Below, piece after piece: positions 55,664 to 64,000 of a stretch of DNA of 64,000 bases (position 1 is its first letter; every line of letters begins with the position of its first letter). The stretch lies in assembly GCA_900769945.1 (NCBI GenBank), contig CAAGIO010000038.1:1-64000 (forward strand), written 5' to 3'. The notes beneath the pieces were generated by a model. That model did not search any database. It saw nothing but the letters and a program-made list of their open reading frames with translations, and was not told the DNA's origin. Both the position numbers and the translations under genes were made by a program. The stretch comes from Bacteroidales bacterium (GTDB lineage Bacteria; Bacteroidota; Bacteroidia; Bacteroidales; F082).

Positions 55664-57037
55664 ATGGAAAAAAATAACGACATCGTAACTGCAGGAAAGA
55701 CAAACATTTCCGACCTTTGGAAGAAAGAAGACTGGTTGGCTTGCTGGATAGGATTCATCGTCATTGCGATAGGATGCGTCTCGGTGCTTACAGGCTGGTT
55801 TGATTTCTCCGCTTTGAAATTCTCCACATGGTATATATGGGAAGACAAAGGCACTTTTGCCGAGTCGATGGGTAAACAGCTTAATGGCGCGTTCGTTGGC
55901 AAGCTGTTGCGCACCTTCATTGTCCTTGGAATACTATTCGCTGCCGGCGCCAAGCTGATGGGCAAAGAGCTTAAGAAATATGTCCCGGCATTTATCGGTC
56001 TGTTTGTGATAGCACTACTTGTACGCTGGGTCAGCGCCGAGTTCACCCTGAACCGTTACCTTGAATGGGCATTCTGGGCGCTACTTATCGGACTTATCAT
56101 CTCCAACACCGTCGGCACTCCAGAATGGCTCAAACCCGCTGTGATGACGGAATTCTACATTAAAACCGGTCTCGTCATCATGGGCTTCAGCGTGCTTTTC
56201 TCTAACATCGCCAAATTCGGTCTTTATGGACTCGGAATCGCATGGATTGTCACCCCATTAGTGATTATCTTCATGTGGTGGTTAGGAACAAAAGTGTTTA
56301 AGATAGACAACAAACCGCTTGTTATCACACTTGCGAGCGCGACGAGCGTGTGCGGTACAAGTGCGGCAATTGCTACGGGTGCTGCGGCTAAGGCAAAGAA
56401 AAGTGACTTGTCAATGGCGGTATCAATCTCTATTATCTTCACCATTCTTATGATGGTATTCGAACCAATAATCATCAAAGCTTGCGGAATGAATCAGTTG
56501 ATGGGCGGCTCCCTTATTGGTGGAACCGTTGACAGCACTGGTGCAGTGGTCGTCGCCGGTACAGCACTTGGTGAGGAAGCTCAGAAAGCCGCTGTGCTCG
56601 TGAAATCAATACAGAATATCCTTATCGGATTCATCGCATTCTTCGTCGCCCTCTTCTTCGCCACAAAAGTTGACAAGAACCCTAACGAGAAGGTGGGCGC
56701 AAAAGAAATATGGTACAGATTCCCTAAGTTTATCATCGGTTTCTTCGTGGCGTCATTAGTCGCATCGTTCATTATACAACCTTTATTTAACACTCCTGAC
56801 TATAATGCTGTAGGTTCTATCAACAAGGTCCTTGACCAATATAAGAACTGGGCGTTCGTGTTAGCGTTCACAAGCATAGGCCTTGACACCAACTTCAAGG
56901 AGATTGCAAGGCAGATGCACGGCGGTAAAGTCCTCTGGCTTTACATCATCGGCCAGGTGTTTAACATCGGCCTTACGTTATTCGCCGTATGGTTCCTGCT
57001 CTCAGGTGTGGTGTTCCCAATACCAGTCCTCGACTAA
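55664..57037 (+). CDS. YeiH-family putative sulfate/anion exporter
   Basis: A 457-residue membrane protein of the Cons_hypoth698 (YeiH) family with about ten to twelve hydrophobic helices. The hallmark is ITLASATSVCGTSAAIATGAAAKAKKSD followed by SLIGGTVDSTGAVVVAGT, two inverted re-entrant regions. Annotations as sulfate exporters are by similarity only. It ends with a TAATG overlap to the 100-residue protein gene, and is 75 bases from the porin. Confidence 0.9.
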   Translation: MEKNNDIVTAGKTNISDLWKKEDWLACWIGFIVIAIGCVSVLTGWFDFSALKFSTWYIWEDKGTFAESMGKQLNGAFVGKLLRTFIVLGILFAAGAKLMGKELKKYVPAFIGLFVIALLVRWVSAEFTLNRYLEWAFWALLIGLIISNTVGTPEWLKPAVMTEFYIKTGLVIMGFSVLFSNIAKFGLYGLGIAWIVTPLVIIFMWWLGTKVFKIDNKPLVITLASATSVCGTSAAIATGAAAKAKKSDLSMAVSISIIFTILMMVFEPIIIKACGMNQLMGGSLIGGTVDSTGAVVVAGTALGEEAQKAAVLVKSIQNILIGFIAFFVALFFATKVDKNPNEKVGAKEIWYRFPKFIIGFFVASLVASFIIQPLFNTPDYNAVGSINKVLDQYKNWAFVLAFTSIGLDTNFKEIARQMHGGKVLWLYIIGQVFNIGLTLFAVWFLLSGVVFPIPVLD

Positions 57038-57339
57038 TGAACCCGTTGAAAAAGAAGAAAATATTAAAAGTGAGCACCATCATTGTAGGTGGTGCCACTT
57101 TGGTTATTGCCCTGTACATTATGGCGAAAGGGCTCGGGTTAGTTGACAGCCTCGACTTTGGAGCAGGTGCGTATTTCTATGCGGATATTCCTGATTATGA
57201 GAAGGTTGATGCTGATGGCTCGTTCCATACCACTGTGCCACGGTGGGTGCATTTTCTTTTGTTCTTCGTGTGGGGAGCCTTTGTCTTCTGGCTGTGGAAC
57301 AAGGTTGACGGAAGCAATGATGAGGATAGAAATAGCTGA
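57037..57339 (+). CDS. Small two-helix membrane protein, coupled to the YeiH gene
   Basis: A 100-residue protein; start at 57037 in a TAATG overlap with the exporter stop. A membrane helix at about 11-30 (VSTIIVGGATLVIALYIMAKG), a soluble loop with DFGAGAYFYADIPDYEKV and a second helix at about 70-88 (VHFLLFFVWGAFVFWLW). The loop should face the periplasm if both tails are inside. Function unknown; coupling suggests an accessory subunit of the exporter. Confidence 0.82.
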   Translation: MNPLKKKKILKVSTIIVGGATLVIALYIMAKGLGLVDSLDFGAGAYFYADIPDYEKVDADGSFHTTVPRWVHFLLFFVWGAFVFWLWNKVDGSNDEDRNS

Positions 57340-57384
57340 CAATCTATGACATTGTATATGGCATAATTTTTTTTGTAAAAACCA

Positions 57385-57414
57385 TTTGTATATTAAAAAA
57401 AAGCGTTATCTTTG
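57385..57414 (+). promoter_or_regulatory. Promoter of tRNA-Cys
   Basis: TTTG (57385-57388) and TATCTTTG (57407-57414) are separated by 18 bases, a consensus Bacteroidota promoter, 15 bases before the tRNA. Confidence 0.75.
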
Positions 57415-57429
57415 CAGCGCAATTCAAAC

Positions 57430-57500
57430 GGTATCATGGCCGAGTGGCTAGGCGAAGGTCTGCAAAACCTTTTACGGCGGTTCGATTCCGTCTGGTACCT
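57430..57500 (+). tRNA. tRNA-Cys (anticodon GCA)
   Basis: A 71-base cloverleaf: acceptor GGTATCA pairs with TGGTACC (one G-U), anticodon stem AAGGT/ACCTT with loop CTGCAAA and anticodon GCA at 57462-57464, T arm GGCGG-TTCGATT-CCGTC. Discriminator T, CCA not encoded. Confidence 0.96.
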
Positions 57501-57507
57501 CAGAAAT

Positions 57508-57546
57508 AAATGCTAATCGAAAAAATCAATCGGTTAGCATTTTTTA
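57508..57546 (+). terminator. Terminator of tRNA-Cys
   Basis: AAATGCTAATCG (57508-57519) pairs with CGGTTAGCATTT (57531-57542) and is followed by a T-run. A run of eight C follows at 57561-57568. Confidence 0.85.
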
Positions 57547-57621
57547 TTTCGTGCTTTTGTCCCCCCCCACCGATTGTGCGCAATGATGAAGTCTGAAAAG
57601 AATAAAATCCCGGTTAAAAGG

Positions 57622-57650
57622 AAAGAGCCCGGTTCAATACCGAACTCTTT
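57622..57650 (-). terminator. Terminator of the FlaA1/CapD-like gene
   Basis: AAAGAG-CC-CGGT and ACCG-AA-CTCTTT form an interrupted stem around TCAAT. It lies about 60 bases beyond the stop of the minus-strand gene and is followed on that strand by CCTTTTAACC. Confidence 0.6.
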
Positions 57651-57711
57651 CTATAATTGATTAATGTTTAACCCGTCCAACTTTTTGGGGGTCACTTCAA
57701 ACTAATGATAA

Positions 57712-59658
57712 TCACTTGTCTAACGTCTGGAAGATAGAGTTGTTCGACTTAAATTCCGGAACGATTCTCTTCATCTGTGCCACTATTTTCATATCGTCGC
57801 ACGATGGGAGGACTTCCTTCAACACAGCGATTTCTTTATCCACCTCCTCCTCGGTGTATTCCCTGACTTTCGCACGCATAATCTTAGGGTGTTCGGTAGG
57901 GATAGTGTTCTCCTTGGTGGCAAGCAGCTCCTCATAAAGCTTCTCACCCGGTCGCAACCCGGTAATCTTAATCTCCACCTCCGGCTTGTTGGCGAGCTTT
58001 ATCATCTTACTTGCAAGGTCATATATCCTGACAGGCTTACCCATATCGAAGACAAAGATGTCGTCATCATCTCCAATAGCACCCGCCTCAAGAACAAGGC
58101 TACATGCCTCCGGTATCGTCATGAAATAACGAATGATGTTAGCGTCAGTAACAGTGAGAGGTCCGCCGTGTGCAAGCTGCTTCTTAAACAGAGGAATGAC
58201 AGAGCCGTTGGAACCCAGCACGTTACCGAAACGAGTGGTGACAAACTTCGTCTTGCTGTTTCGGCTTTGAGTGTAAATCTCAGCAATACGTTTTGTCGCT
58301 CCCATGACGTTTGTGGGGTTGACAGCCTTGTCGGTGGAGACCATCACGAACTTCTCCGCACCATATTGTATCGCCAAGTCAGCGACTATCTTCGTACCGA
58401 ACACATTGACGAACACCGCCTCATAGGGGAAATTCTCCATCAGAGGGACATGTTTATAAGCTGCGGCATGATAGATGATCTGCGGTCTCAGGTTCTCAAA
58501 CACCTCATTCATCTTATTGAAATCCTTGACGTTACCTACGATGAAGTCTTTCTTCACATCGAAATCCTTATACGGACTCTCGTTGTTGAGCTCAAACTGA
58601 AGGTCATAGATGGGCGACTCCGCTTGGTCAAACATTATCAGACGCTCCGGGTTATACTGAAGCACCTGACGGCAAATCTCGCTTCCAATGGAGCCTGCAG
58701 CACCGGTGACAAGCACCACCTTGCCTTTCAACTCATTAGTAACATTCTGATTGCCAAGCACTATCGGCTCTCTCTCAAGAAGGTCTTCAATCTTAATCTC
58801 CTCAATCTGGTTGAATGAGAAATTACCATTGTCGATCCATGTGGTGACATGAGGCACCGACTTAATAGTGACGCCTAAATCCATAAGACGCGAGATAATA
58901 TCCTGTCGCTGGCTTATAGTGAGGCTCGGCATAGCAAGGATGATGACACTGATATTGTTGGCTTGAAGGAACTCCTTATTCAAAACCTCTGACGGCTTGC
59001 GTATCCTTACACCATTGATGCTCTTACCAATCTTATTGCTTGAGTCGTCAATAAAAGACACCACATTGTACTGTGTTGATGTATCTTGCTTCAAAGCATT
59101 GAGGGTGATAGGCCCGGCATCACCAGCACCATAGATCATAGTGTTTATGGCCTTTGGATGCGGACGGAAATACTCATTATAGATACGCCTTATCACCAGA
59201 CGCGACAAGGTGAGCACTACGATAACGACAAGGCATACAAAGAAGATATTAGAATACGATGGGAAATACCCGGTTAAGAAACGGAGAGCATTAACATTAG
59301 TAATCAAGAACTTACAAGCAAAGAGCGCGATAAACACCTTGATGGTGGTCCACACAATCACGGTGATATCCTCAAATCCTGAATACCTGATGAGTCCTTT
59401 ATATGAGCCTGTGATGAGGAAGGCTACAAAGAAGAAAAGGAAGATAGTGACACTTTTTAAGATAGAGTCCCTGAGCTGTGAAAACTCAAAATCGGGATAG
59501 TATCTGAAGAACAATAATGCGGCAATAGAGAAAAGCACGCATAATGAATCAAATACGAGGACCATCCATCTCGGCAATGAGCCGGAGTTTCTTCTGCCGA
59601 AAACAAGGTCTGCGAACTTGTACATCAGCTTTTTCGTTTGCGACTTTATTTTTGCCAT
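57712..59658 (-). CDS. Membrane-anchored NDP-sugar dehydratase/epimerase, FlaA1/CapD/WbpM type
   Basis: A 648-residue protein. Four or five N-terminal membrane helices (about 30-160), a first Rossmann-like CoA-binding-type domain (INTMIYGAGDAGPITLNAL) and a C-terminal SDR domain with VVLVTGAAGSIGSEICRQ, FVMVSTDKAVNPTNVMGATKR (the D-K-M catalytic pattern of 4,6-dehydratases) and GLRPGEKLYEELL. Such enzymes make UDP-4-keto-6-deoxy-HexNAc, the precursor of bacillosamine, QuiNAc or FucNAc. Overlaps the upstream guanylyltransferase gene by 13 bases, so it is part of the cluster. Confidence 0.92.
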   Translation of the reverse strand: MAKIKSQTKKLMYKFADLVFGRRNSGSLPRWMVLVFDSLCVLFSIAALLFFRYYPDFEFSQLRDSILKSVTIFLFFFVAFLITGSYKGLIRYSGFEDITVIVWTTIKVFIALFACKFLITNVNALRFLTGYFPSYSNIFFVCLVVIVVLTLSRLVIRRIYNEYFRPHPKAINTMIYGAGDAGPITLNALKQDTSTQYNVVSFIDDSSNKIGKSINGVRIRKPSEVLNKEFLQANNISVIILAMPSLTISQRQDIISRLMDLGVTIKSVPHVTTWIDNGNFSFNQIEEIKIEDLLEREPIVLGNQNVTNELKGKVVLVTGAAGSIGSEICRQVLQYNPERLIMFDQAESPIYDLQFELNNESPYKDFDVKKDFIVGNVKDFNKMNEVFENLRPQIIYHAAAYKHVPLMENFPYEAVFVNVFGTKIVADLAIQYGAEKFVMVSTDKAVNPTNVMGATKRIAEIYTQSRNSKTKFVTTRFGNVLGSNGSVIPLFKKQLAHGGPLTVTDANIIRYFMTIPEACSLVLEAGAIGDDDDIFVFDMGKPVRIYDLASKMIKLANKPEVEIKITGLRPGEKLYEELLATKENTIPTEHPKIMRAKVREYTEEEVDKEIAVLKEVLPSCDDMKIVAQMKRIVPEFKSNNSIFQTLDK

Positions 59659-60692
59659 TCTTTAATAAGTTGCTCGTCCTGCATCTTACAGATAAGAAGA
59701 CGATTGTTATCATCAATAATAATATAGTTATCAAGGCCTTGCACTATAACCTTCTCACGTCCGAACGAACGCACAATACAGTTGCTGCTGTCAACCATCC
59801 TGATGTTTTCGCCAATGACGGCGTTTTTTTGTTCATCAGCAGGTATGTGGGTGTAGAGGCTTCCCCATGTCCCTATATCGCTCCAGCCGAAGTCGGCGGG
59901 ATACACGAAGACGTTGTCCGACTTCTCCATCACCGCATAATCTATGCTGATGTTCGGGCAAGTAGGGAACAGTTCGTCTATGACATCTTGTTCGTCTTCT
60001 TTAAAGAAATGAGGCTCCACCTTATCAAAGACGGCAGAGACCTCTGGCACGAGGGCGTTGAAGGTCTTTATGACCATATTGACATTCCAGATAAAGATGC
60101 CGGCGTTCCAGAAGTATCCTCCCTGCTTGAGATAAGACTGTGCCGTAGTGATGTCAGGCTTCTCCTTGAAGGCTTCAACCTTGAAGATGTCACCTACATT
60201 ATCCGATGTCACAGACTTGATATATCCGTAACCTGTTTCAGGGCGTGTGGGCATCATTCCGAGTGTGAGGATGACGTCATTATCTTTGGTGAAGCGAAGT
60301 GACTCATTGACGACCTCCTGAAAATGAGGGACATCGAGGACAAGATGGTCAGCGGGAGAGAACACGAGGTTTGCATCTGGATAACGGGAATAAATCTTCC
60401 TGCTTGCGTAAGCGATACAAGGGGCGGTGTTACGCATGCACGGCTCCATAAGGATATGTGACTCAGGGACTTCGGGAAGCTGCTCCATCACGATGTCCTT
60501 ATATCTCTTCGATGTCACCACCCAGACGTTCTCAGGCTCGATAATACCCTTGAAACGCTCCACCGTCAGCTGAATCATGGTTTTGCCTGTTCCAAGGACA
60601 TCAATAAACTGCTTTGGTCTTTCAGGTATTGACATAGGCCAGAATCTGGAGCCCACGCCACCTGCCATTATTATCAAATGATTGTTATTCAT
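59646..60692 (-). CDS. manC: Mannose-1-phosphate guanylyltransferase
   Basis: A 348-residue enzyme making GDP-mannose from Man-1-P and GTP. I use the ATG at 60692 (MNNNHLIIMAGG). Signature LIIMAGGVGSRFWPMSIPERPKQF, substrate segment MLEPCMRNTAP-like ILMEPCMRNTAPCIAYAS and FVYPADFGWSDIGTWGSL. It lacks the C-terminal isomerase domain of longer ManC proteins. GDP-mannose can supply mannose, GDP-fucose by the de novo route, or other sugars. 23 bases downstream of galE. Confidence 0.94.
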   Translation of the reverse strand: MNNNHLIIMAGGVGSRFWPMSIPERPKQFIDVLGTGKTMIQLTVERFKGIIEPENVWVVTSKRYKDIVMEQLPEVPESHILMEPCMRNTAPCIAYASRKIYSRYPDANLVFSPADHLVLDVPHFQEVVNESLRFTKDNDVILTLGMMPTRPETGYGYIKSVTSDNVGDIFKVEAFKEKPDITTAQSYLKQGGYFWNAGIFIWNVNMVIKTFNALVPEVSAVFDKVEPHFFKEDEQDVIDELFPTCPNISIDYAVMEKSDNVFVYPADFGWSDIGTWGSLYTHIPADEQKNAVIGENIRMVDSSNCIVRSFGREKVIVQGLDNYIIIDDNNRLLICKMQDEQLIKEWQK

Positions 60693-60715
60693 AATTTTTT
60701 TCTCAATAATGTTTA

Positions 60716-61765
60716 TCAATCACTAATAGCAAACAGTGTCTTACCTTCTCTATAAGCCTTCTCCCATCTCCAAGCGGAGGAAGTCATCTCGTCAAGGCTT
60801 CTCTCGGCCTTCCAACCCAGTTCCTTATTGGTGAAGGAAGGGTCAGCCCAAATCTTCTCAATGTCTCCGGCACGTCTTCCAACAATCTCATAGTTAAGTT
60901 TCACTCCGGAAGTCTTCTCGAAAGAATGTATAGCGTCGAGCACCGAATAGCCTGTGCCAGTGCCCACGTTGAAGATTTCAAAAGGGTTCTTCATATTTCC
61001 ATTTATCATGCGTTCTACCGCTTTGACATGTGCTTTAGCGAGGTCCATGATATGGATATAGTCTCTGATAGGAGTGCCATCGGGGGTGTTATAGTCGTTG
61101 CCGAACACCTTTAGGCAAGGCCTGATGCCGTAAGCGGTCTGTGTGATGTAAGGCATGAGGTTGGCCGGCACTCCGAAAGGCAGCTCACCTATCATCGCGC
61201 TCTCATGTGCTCCGACGGGGTTGAAATACCTTAATGCGATGGCGTTGAAGCTCTTATTGGCAGTGATGCAGTCTTGAAGAATCTCCTCCGCTATCTGTTT
61301 TGTGTTACCGTAGGGGCATTCTGCCTTCTTGATAGGAGCCTTCTCGGAGATAGGAAGGTTCTCAGGGTCCGGCTCGCCATAGACGGTGCATGATGAGGAG
61401 AAGACGATGTTTGAGACACCATGTTTCTCCATTGACTCGATGATATTCATCAAAGAGACAATATTGTTACGGTAGTATTTCAAAGGCTTCTCCACCGATT
61501 CACCGACGGCCTTATGAGCGGCGAAATGTATCACGCCCTTGATGTCGTTATGACGATTAAAGAAATCGTCAACTTTCTCGCGGTCAGCAAGGTCAAACTG
61601 CTCGAACTCAGGTTTCTTGCCGGTTATTGATGCTATTGCGTCTAACGCCTCAATCCTCGAATTGAAGAGCGCATCGACGATGACGACATCAAAACCCTGC
61701 TGCTGCAGCTCGATTGTTGTGTGGGAACCGATATATCCGGTCCCGCCTGTCACAAGAATTTTCAT
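60716..61765 (-). CDS. galE: UDP-glucose 4-epimerase
   Basis: A 349-residue SDR epimerase that interconverts UDP-glucose and UDP-galactose (possibly the N-acetyl forms too). ILVTGGTGYIGSHTTIELQ at the start, SSSCTVYGEPD and CPYGNTKQ with the YxxxK catalytic pair, RYFNPVGAHESAMIGE. Normal length. Part of the leftward sugar cluster. Confidence 0.95.
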   Translation of the reverse strand: MKILVTGGTGYIGSHTTIELQQQGFDVVIVDALFNSRIEALDAIASITGKKPEFEQFDLADREKVDDFFNRHNDIKGVIHFAAHKAVGESVEKPLKYYRNNIVSLMNIIESMEKHGVSNIVFSSSCTVYGEPDPENLPISEKAPIKKAECPYGNTKQIAEEILQDCITANKSFNAIALRYFNPVGAHESAMIGELPFGVPANLMPYITQTAYGIRPCLKVFGNDYNTPDGTPIRDYIHIMDLAKAHVKAVERMINGNMKNPFEIFNVGTGTGYSVLDAIHSFEKTSGVKLNYEIVGRRAGDIEKIWADPSFTNKELGWKAERSLDEMTSSAWRWEKAYREGKTLFAISD

Positions 61766-61795
61766 ATTATCCTCCTCTATTTTAAATGTTAATAA

Positions 61796-62767
61796 TCATC
61801 TGTTCCAACCAAAAGGGTGCGCACAAAGCGGCAGCCTTGCTAATGGGTGATAATCGCCCTTCAGTCCTACAGGAGTTGAATAGCGGATATCGTGTACTAT
61901 CTCTATACAGTTCTTGGCTTCAGAGATTCTGAACCCGTTGCCGGCGAGAATCTCCTGATAGCTCTTCGTATGTAACTCTGTGAAGCCGGAGCTGAACTCG
62001 AACTCCGCCCCATCAATCATTATTGTGCGATAGGTCCTCTTCTCTCCTTGCACAGCGTTTTCGGGCAAGGTCTCAGCATTGATACTCAGGAAGTAACGCA
62101 CTCTTGCCTGTTTCATCTCAAGATAACCTGCCACTCTATCGTGTGTCATCACATGCACTATGTTCTTTGTCACAGGGCCGAACACCCAAGAGAGCATATC
62201 GTAGAAATGGATGCCTATATTTGTTGCGATGCCGCCGCTCTTGTTGACGTCGCCTTTCCATGAGGCATAGTACCAATTACCTCTTGAGGTGATGTACGTC
62301 AAATCGACATCATATATCTTATCTGCTGGGCCTTCAGCAATCTTCTTCTTGAGAGCCACTATCGACTCATGGAGACGTAACTGAAGGATAGTGAAAGCCT
62401 TATGTCCGGTTTCTTTTTCGATATTCATCAGGGCGTCGATGTTCCAAGGGTTCAGGACGACGGGTTTCTCACAGATGACATCGGCACCGAGGCGCAGCCC
62501 GTACCTTGTATGAGCGTCATGCAGATAGTTAGGCGTGCAAACGGTGACATAGTCGATGTTGACGCCTTTCTCCAAGAGTTTAGTATTATGTCTGTCGAAA
62601 AGTTCTTGCTCGGTGAAGAAGGCTGCCTTCGGGAAATAGGAGTCCATGATGCCTACCGAATCGCTTTTGTCATAAGCGGAGAGCAGGTTGTTCCCGGTAT
62701 CTTTGATAGCCTTCAGATGACGTGGTGCGATATACCCGCCCACACCGATGATTGCAAAGTTCTTCAT
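61796..62767 (-). CDS. wlbA: Gfo/Idh/MocA oxidoreductase, WlbA/WbpB-like UDP-GlcNAcA 3-oxidase
   Basis: A 323-residue NAD-dependent oxidoreductase: FAIIGVGGYIAPRHLKAI for NAD binding, VTVCTPNYLHDAHTRYGLRLG, the EKP motif in ICEKPVVL, and GGIATNIGIHFYDML with the catalytic His. WlbA/WbpB oxidises the 3-OH of UDP-N-acetylglucosaminuronate on the way to 2,3-diacetamido sugars. The next gene upstream is the matching WlbB acetyltransferase (4-base overlap), which supports this role. No WlbC aminotransferase is visible in the window. Confidence 0.87.
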   Translation of the reverse strand: MKNFAIIGVGGYIAPRHLKAIKDTGNNLLSAYDKSDSVGIMDSYFPKAAFFTEQELFDRHNTKLLEKGVNIDYVTVCTPNYLHDAHTRYGLRLGADVICEKPVVLNPWNIDALMNIEKETGHKAFTILQLRLHESIVALKKKIAEGPADKIYDVDLTYITSRGNWYYASWKGDVNKSGGIATNIGIHFYDMLSWVFGPVTKNIVHVMTHDRVAGYLEMKQARVRYFLSINAETLPENAVQGEKRTYRTIMIDGAEFEFSSGFTELHTKSYQEILAGNGFRISEAKNCIEIVHDIRYSTPVGLKGDYHPLARLPLCAHPFGWNR

Positions 62768-63321
62768 ATCTTCAATAGATTATCATTTTCAAGTTTATAG
62801 TTTCTTCCGCAGCTGCACGACAATGAGTCGTCGAGAATCTTTCCGCATTCGCACACCCATCCTATCTGTCTTGCCGGCACGCCAGCCATGAGTGCGAAGT
62901 CTTTCACGTCTTTGGTCACCACTGCGCCTGCGGCTATCAACGCGCTCTTTCCCACTGTGTGTCCGCACACTATGGTGCTGTTGGCTCCGAGCGACGCGCC
63001 TTCTTTGACTAATGTCTTGGCATAGACTCCGTGGACGGGGAAATGTGCCCTTGGGGTCAGCACGTTAGTGAACACGCAGCTCGGCCCGCAGAACACGTTA
63101 TCTTCTATCTCCACGCCCTCATACACCGAGACGTTGTTCTGAATCCTCACGCCGTCGCCGATCTTCACGTTGTTACCTATATTGACATTCTGTCCGAGAG
63201 AGCAGTTAGCACCGATACGCGCGCCTCTCTGAACATGGCAGAAATGCCATATCTTGGTGCCTTGTCCGATGCAGACATCGTCATCTACGAACGATGACTC
63301 GTGTACGAAATAATCAGCCAT
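62764..63321 (-). CDS. wlbB: Left-handed beta-helix N-acetyltransferase, WlbB/WbpD-like
   Basis: A 185-residue protein of hexapeptide repeats: DVCIGQGTKIWHFCHVQRGARIGANCSLGQNVNIGNNVKIGDGVRIQNN is the helix body. It acetylates the 3-amino group of UDP-2-acetamido-3-amino-glucuronate. The C-terminal CECGKILDDSLSCSCG is a small Cys-rich motif, likely a zinc site, seen in several relatives. It overlaps wlbA by 4 bases. Confidence 0.9.
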   Translation of the reverse strand: MADYFVHESSFVDDDVCIGQGTKIWHFCHVQRGARIGANCSLGQNVNIGNNVKIGDGVRIQNNVSVYEGVEIEDNVFCGPSCVFTNVLTPRAHFPVHGVYAKTLVKEGASLGANSTIVCGHTVGKSALIAAGAVVTKDVKDFALMAGVPARQIGWVCECGKILDDSLSCSCGRNYKLENDNLLKI

Positions 63322-63322
63322 C

Positions 63323-64000
63323 TCACAAGTTGTTTTTCTCTATATCTTTAAAATACACCACGGTGCCCACCTTCAGCTCGTATGTAGCCTCGTCGTCGCA
63401 CACTATTATCCCTTTCGGGTGCATCTGCAGTGCGCTGACGGTCCAGAAGTGTGACACAGAGCCTTCCACGGCCGCCGCTACAGCCCTCGCCTTGTTATGT
63501 CCGCTTGCAAGTATCATCACCTCCTCTGCATCCATCACAGTGCCCACGCCAACAGTGAGCGCGGTCTTAGGCACCTTGTTGATGTCATGATCGAAAAAGC
63601 GCGAGTTAGCAATGATGGTGTCGGTGGTCAGTGTCTTGACGCGAGTGCGTGAAGAAAGAGAGGAACACGGCTCATTGAAGGCGATATGTCCGTCGGAGCC
63701 TATGCCGCCCATGAAGAGATGTATCCCGCCATAACTCTTTATCGCCTCCTCGTAACGGCGGCACTCCTCCTCAAGGTCAGGAGCGTTGCCGTTCAATATG
63801 TTGACGTTCTCCCTCTTTATGTCGATATGGCTGAAGAAATTACTCCACATGAACGAGTGATAGCTCTCCGGGTGGCTCTCTTCTATGCCGACGTACTCGT
63901 CCATGTTGAATGTCACGACGTTCTTGAACGACACCTTGCCATCTTGATACGCCTTGACAAGGCATCTATAGGTCTCCAAAGGCGTGGAGCCTGTCGGAAG
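63323..64000 (-). CDS. nagB: Glucosamine-6-phosphate deaminase (start beyond window edge)
   Basis: About 226 residues of the enzyme that converts GlcN-6-P to fructose-6-P and ammonia. The frame stays open to the window edge, where it reads LPTGSTPLETYRCLV, the NagB LPTGxTP motif; the true start is outside. Other motifs: VTFNMDEYVG, the loop with the catalytic Asp and HxxE, FMGGIGSDGHIAFNEP, and KTLT with TVGVGTVMDAEEVMIL. One base separates it from wlbB, so NagB may be in the same transcript, linking amino-sugar catabolism to nucleotide-sugar synthesis. Confidence 0.94.
   Translation of the reverse strand, partial: LPTGSTPLETYRCLVKAYQDGKVSFKNVVTFNMDEYVGIEESHPESYHSFMWSNFFSHIDIKRENVNILNGNAPDLEEECRRYEEAIKSYGGIHLFMGGIGSDGHIAFNEPCSSLSSRTRVKTLTTDTIIANSRFFDHDINKVPKTALTVGVGTVMDAEEVMILASGHNKARAVAAAVEGSVSHFWTVSALQMHPKGIIVCDDEATYELKVGTVVYFKDIEKNNL

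Noticed and set aside
57561..57568. Run of eight C, possible phase-variable tract
   Set aside because: It lies between a tRNA terminator and the 3' end of a gene on the other strand, neither in a coding region nor in a promoter, so slippage would have no visible effect.
57889..58818. A 309-codon open frame on the plus strand
   Set aside because: It is antisense to the FlaA1/CapD-like gene, whose motifs are clear; the translated product has no recognisable motif and looks like a mirror of coding bias.
59544..60302. A 252-codon open frame on the plus strand
   Set aside because: Antisense to the FlaA1-like and manC genes; no motifs.

Overview
The window comes from a member of the order Bacteroidales (phylum Bacteroidota); the genus cannot be fixed from the sequence alone. 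Supporting signs are promoters of the TTTG / TAnnTTTG type in front of many genes, almost no Shine-Dalgarno sequences, a UpxY-type antiterminator, a bifunctional Fkp fucose enzyme, a Bacteroidetes-type DksA-like protein, an atpD-atpC pair and an EF-G2-type paralog. Most of the window builds surface glycans.

Region 1 (1-9393, all minus strand) reads from right to left as a capsule or O-polysaccharide operon: UpxY antiterminator, UDP-glucose dehydrogenase, a WbuC-like cupin, a TviB-like UDP-HexNAc dehydrogenase, a DUF4209/HEPN-like gene that looks inserted, WecB epimerase, WecC dehydrogenase and the start of RfbA, cut by the window edge. Two pairs of related intergenic repeats flank the DUF4209 gene.

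Region 2 (9792-22426) is mixed: a large alpha-2-macroglobulin-like protein without its thioester, a membrane acyltransferase, thymidine kinase, an acidic protein of unknown function, RsmI, an outer-membrane barrel protein, an FMN-binding protein and a PlsC-type acyltransferase.

Region 3 (22580-41978, plus strand) is a tightly packed glycan assembly locus in which many genes overlap by a few bases. It holds an O-antigen polymerase/ligase, a Wzi/RemB-like barrel, Fkp plus a mutarotase (free L-fucose to GDP-fucose), an opine-dehydrogenase-like enzyme, two LicD proteins, a Wzx flippase, five glycosyltransferases, an acyltransferase, two polyprenyl-phosphate sugar-1-P transferases and a protein fusing a LicC-like cytidylyltransferase to a CobD-like PLP enzyme. 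The fusion and the LicD proteins suggest a self-contained route from an amino-acid phosphate to a CDP-amino-alcohol and on to a decorated glycan.

Region 4 (42087-57500) is mainly housekeeping: tRNA-Asn, a PfkB kinase, an EF-G paralog lacking the catalytic His, the remnant of a tyrosine recombinase beside tRNA-Thr, a small membrane protein, a ROK kinase, IleS, a DksA-like protein, LspA, AtpD and AtpC, a porin, a YeiH-type transporter, a small membrane protein and tRNA-Cys. Twin palindromes lie in front of the porin operon.

Region 5 (57712-64000, minus strand) is a second nucleotide-sugar cluster: NagB (cut by the edge), WlbB, WlbA, GalE, a mannose-1-phosphate guanylyltransferase and a FlaA1/CapD-type dehydratase.
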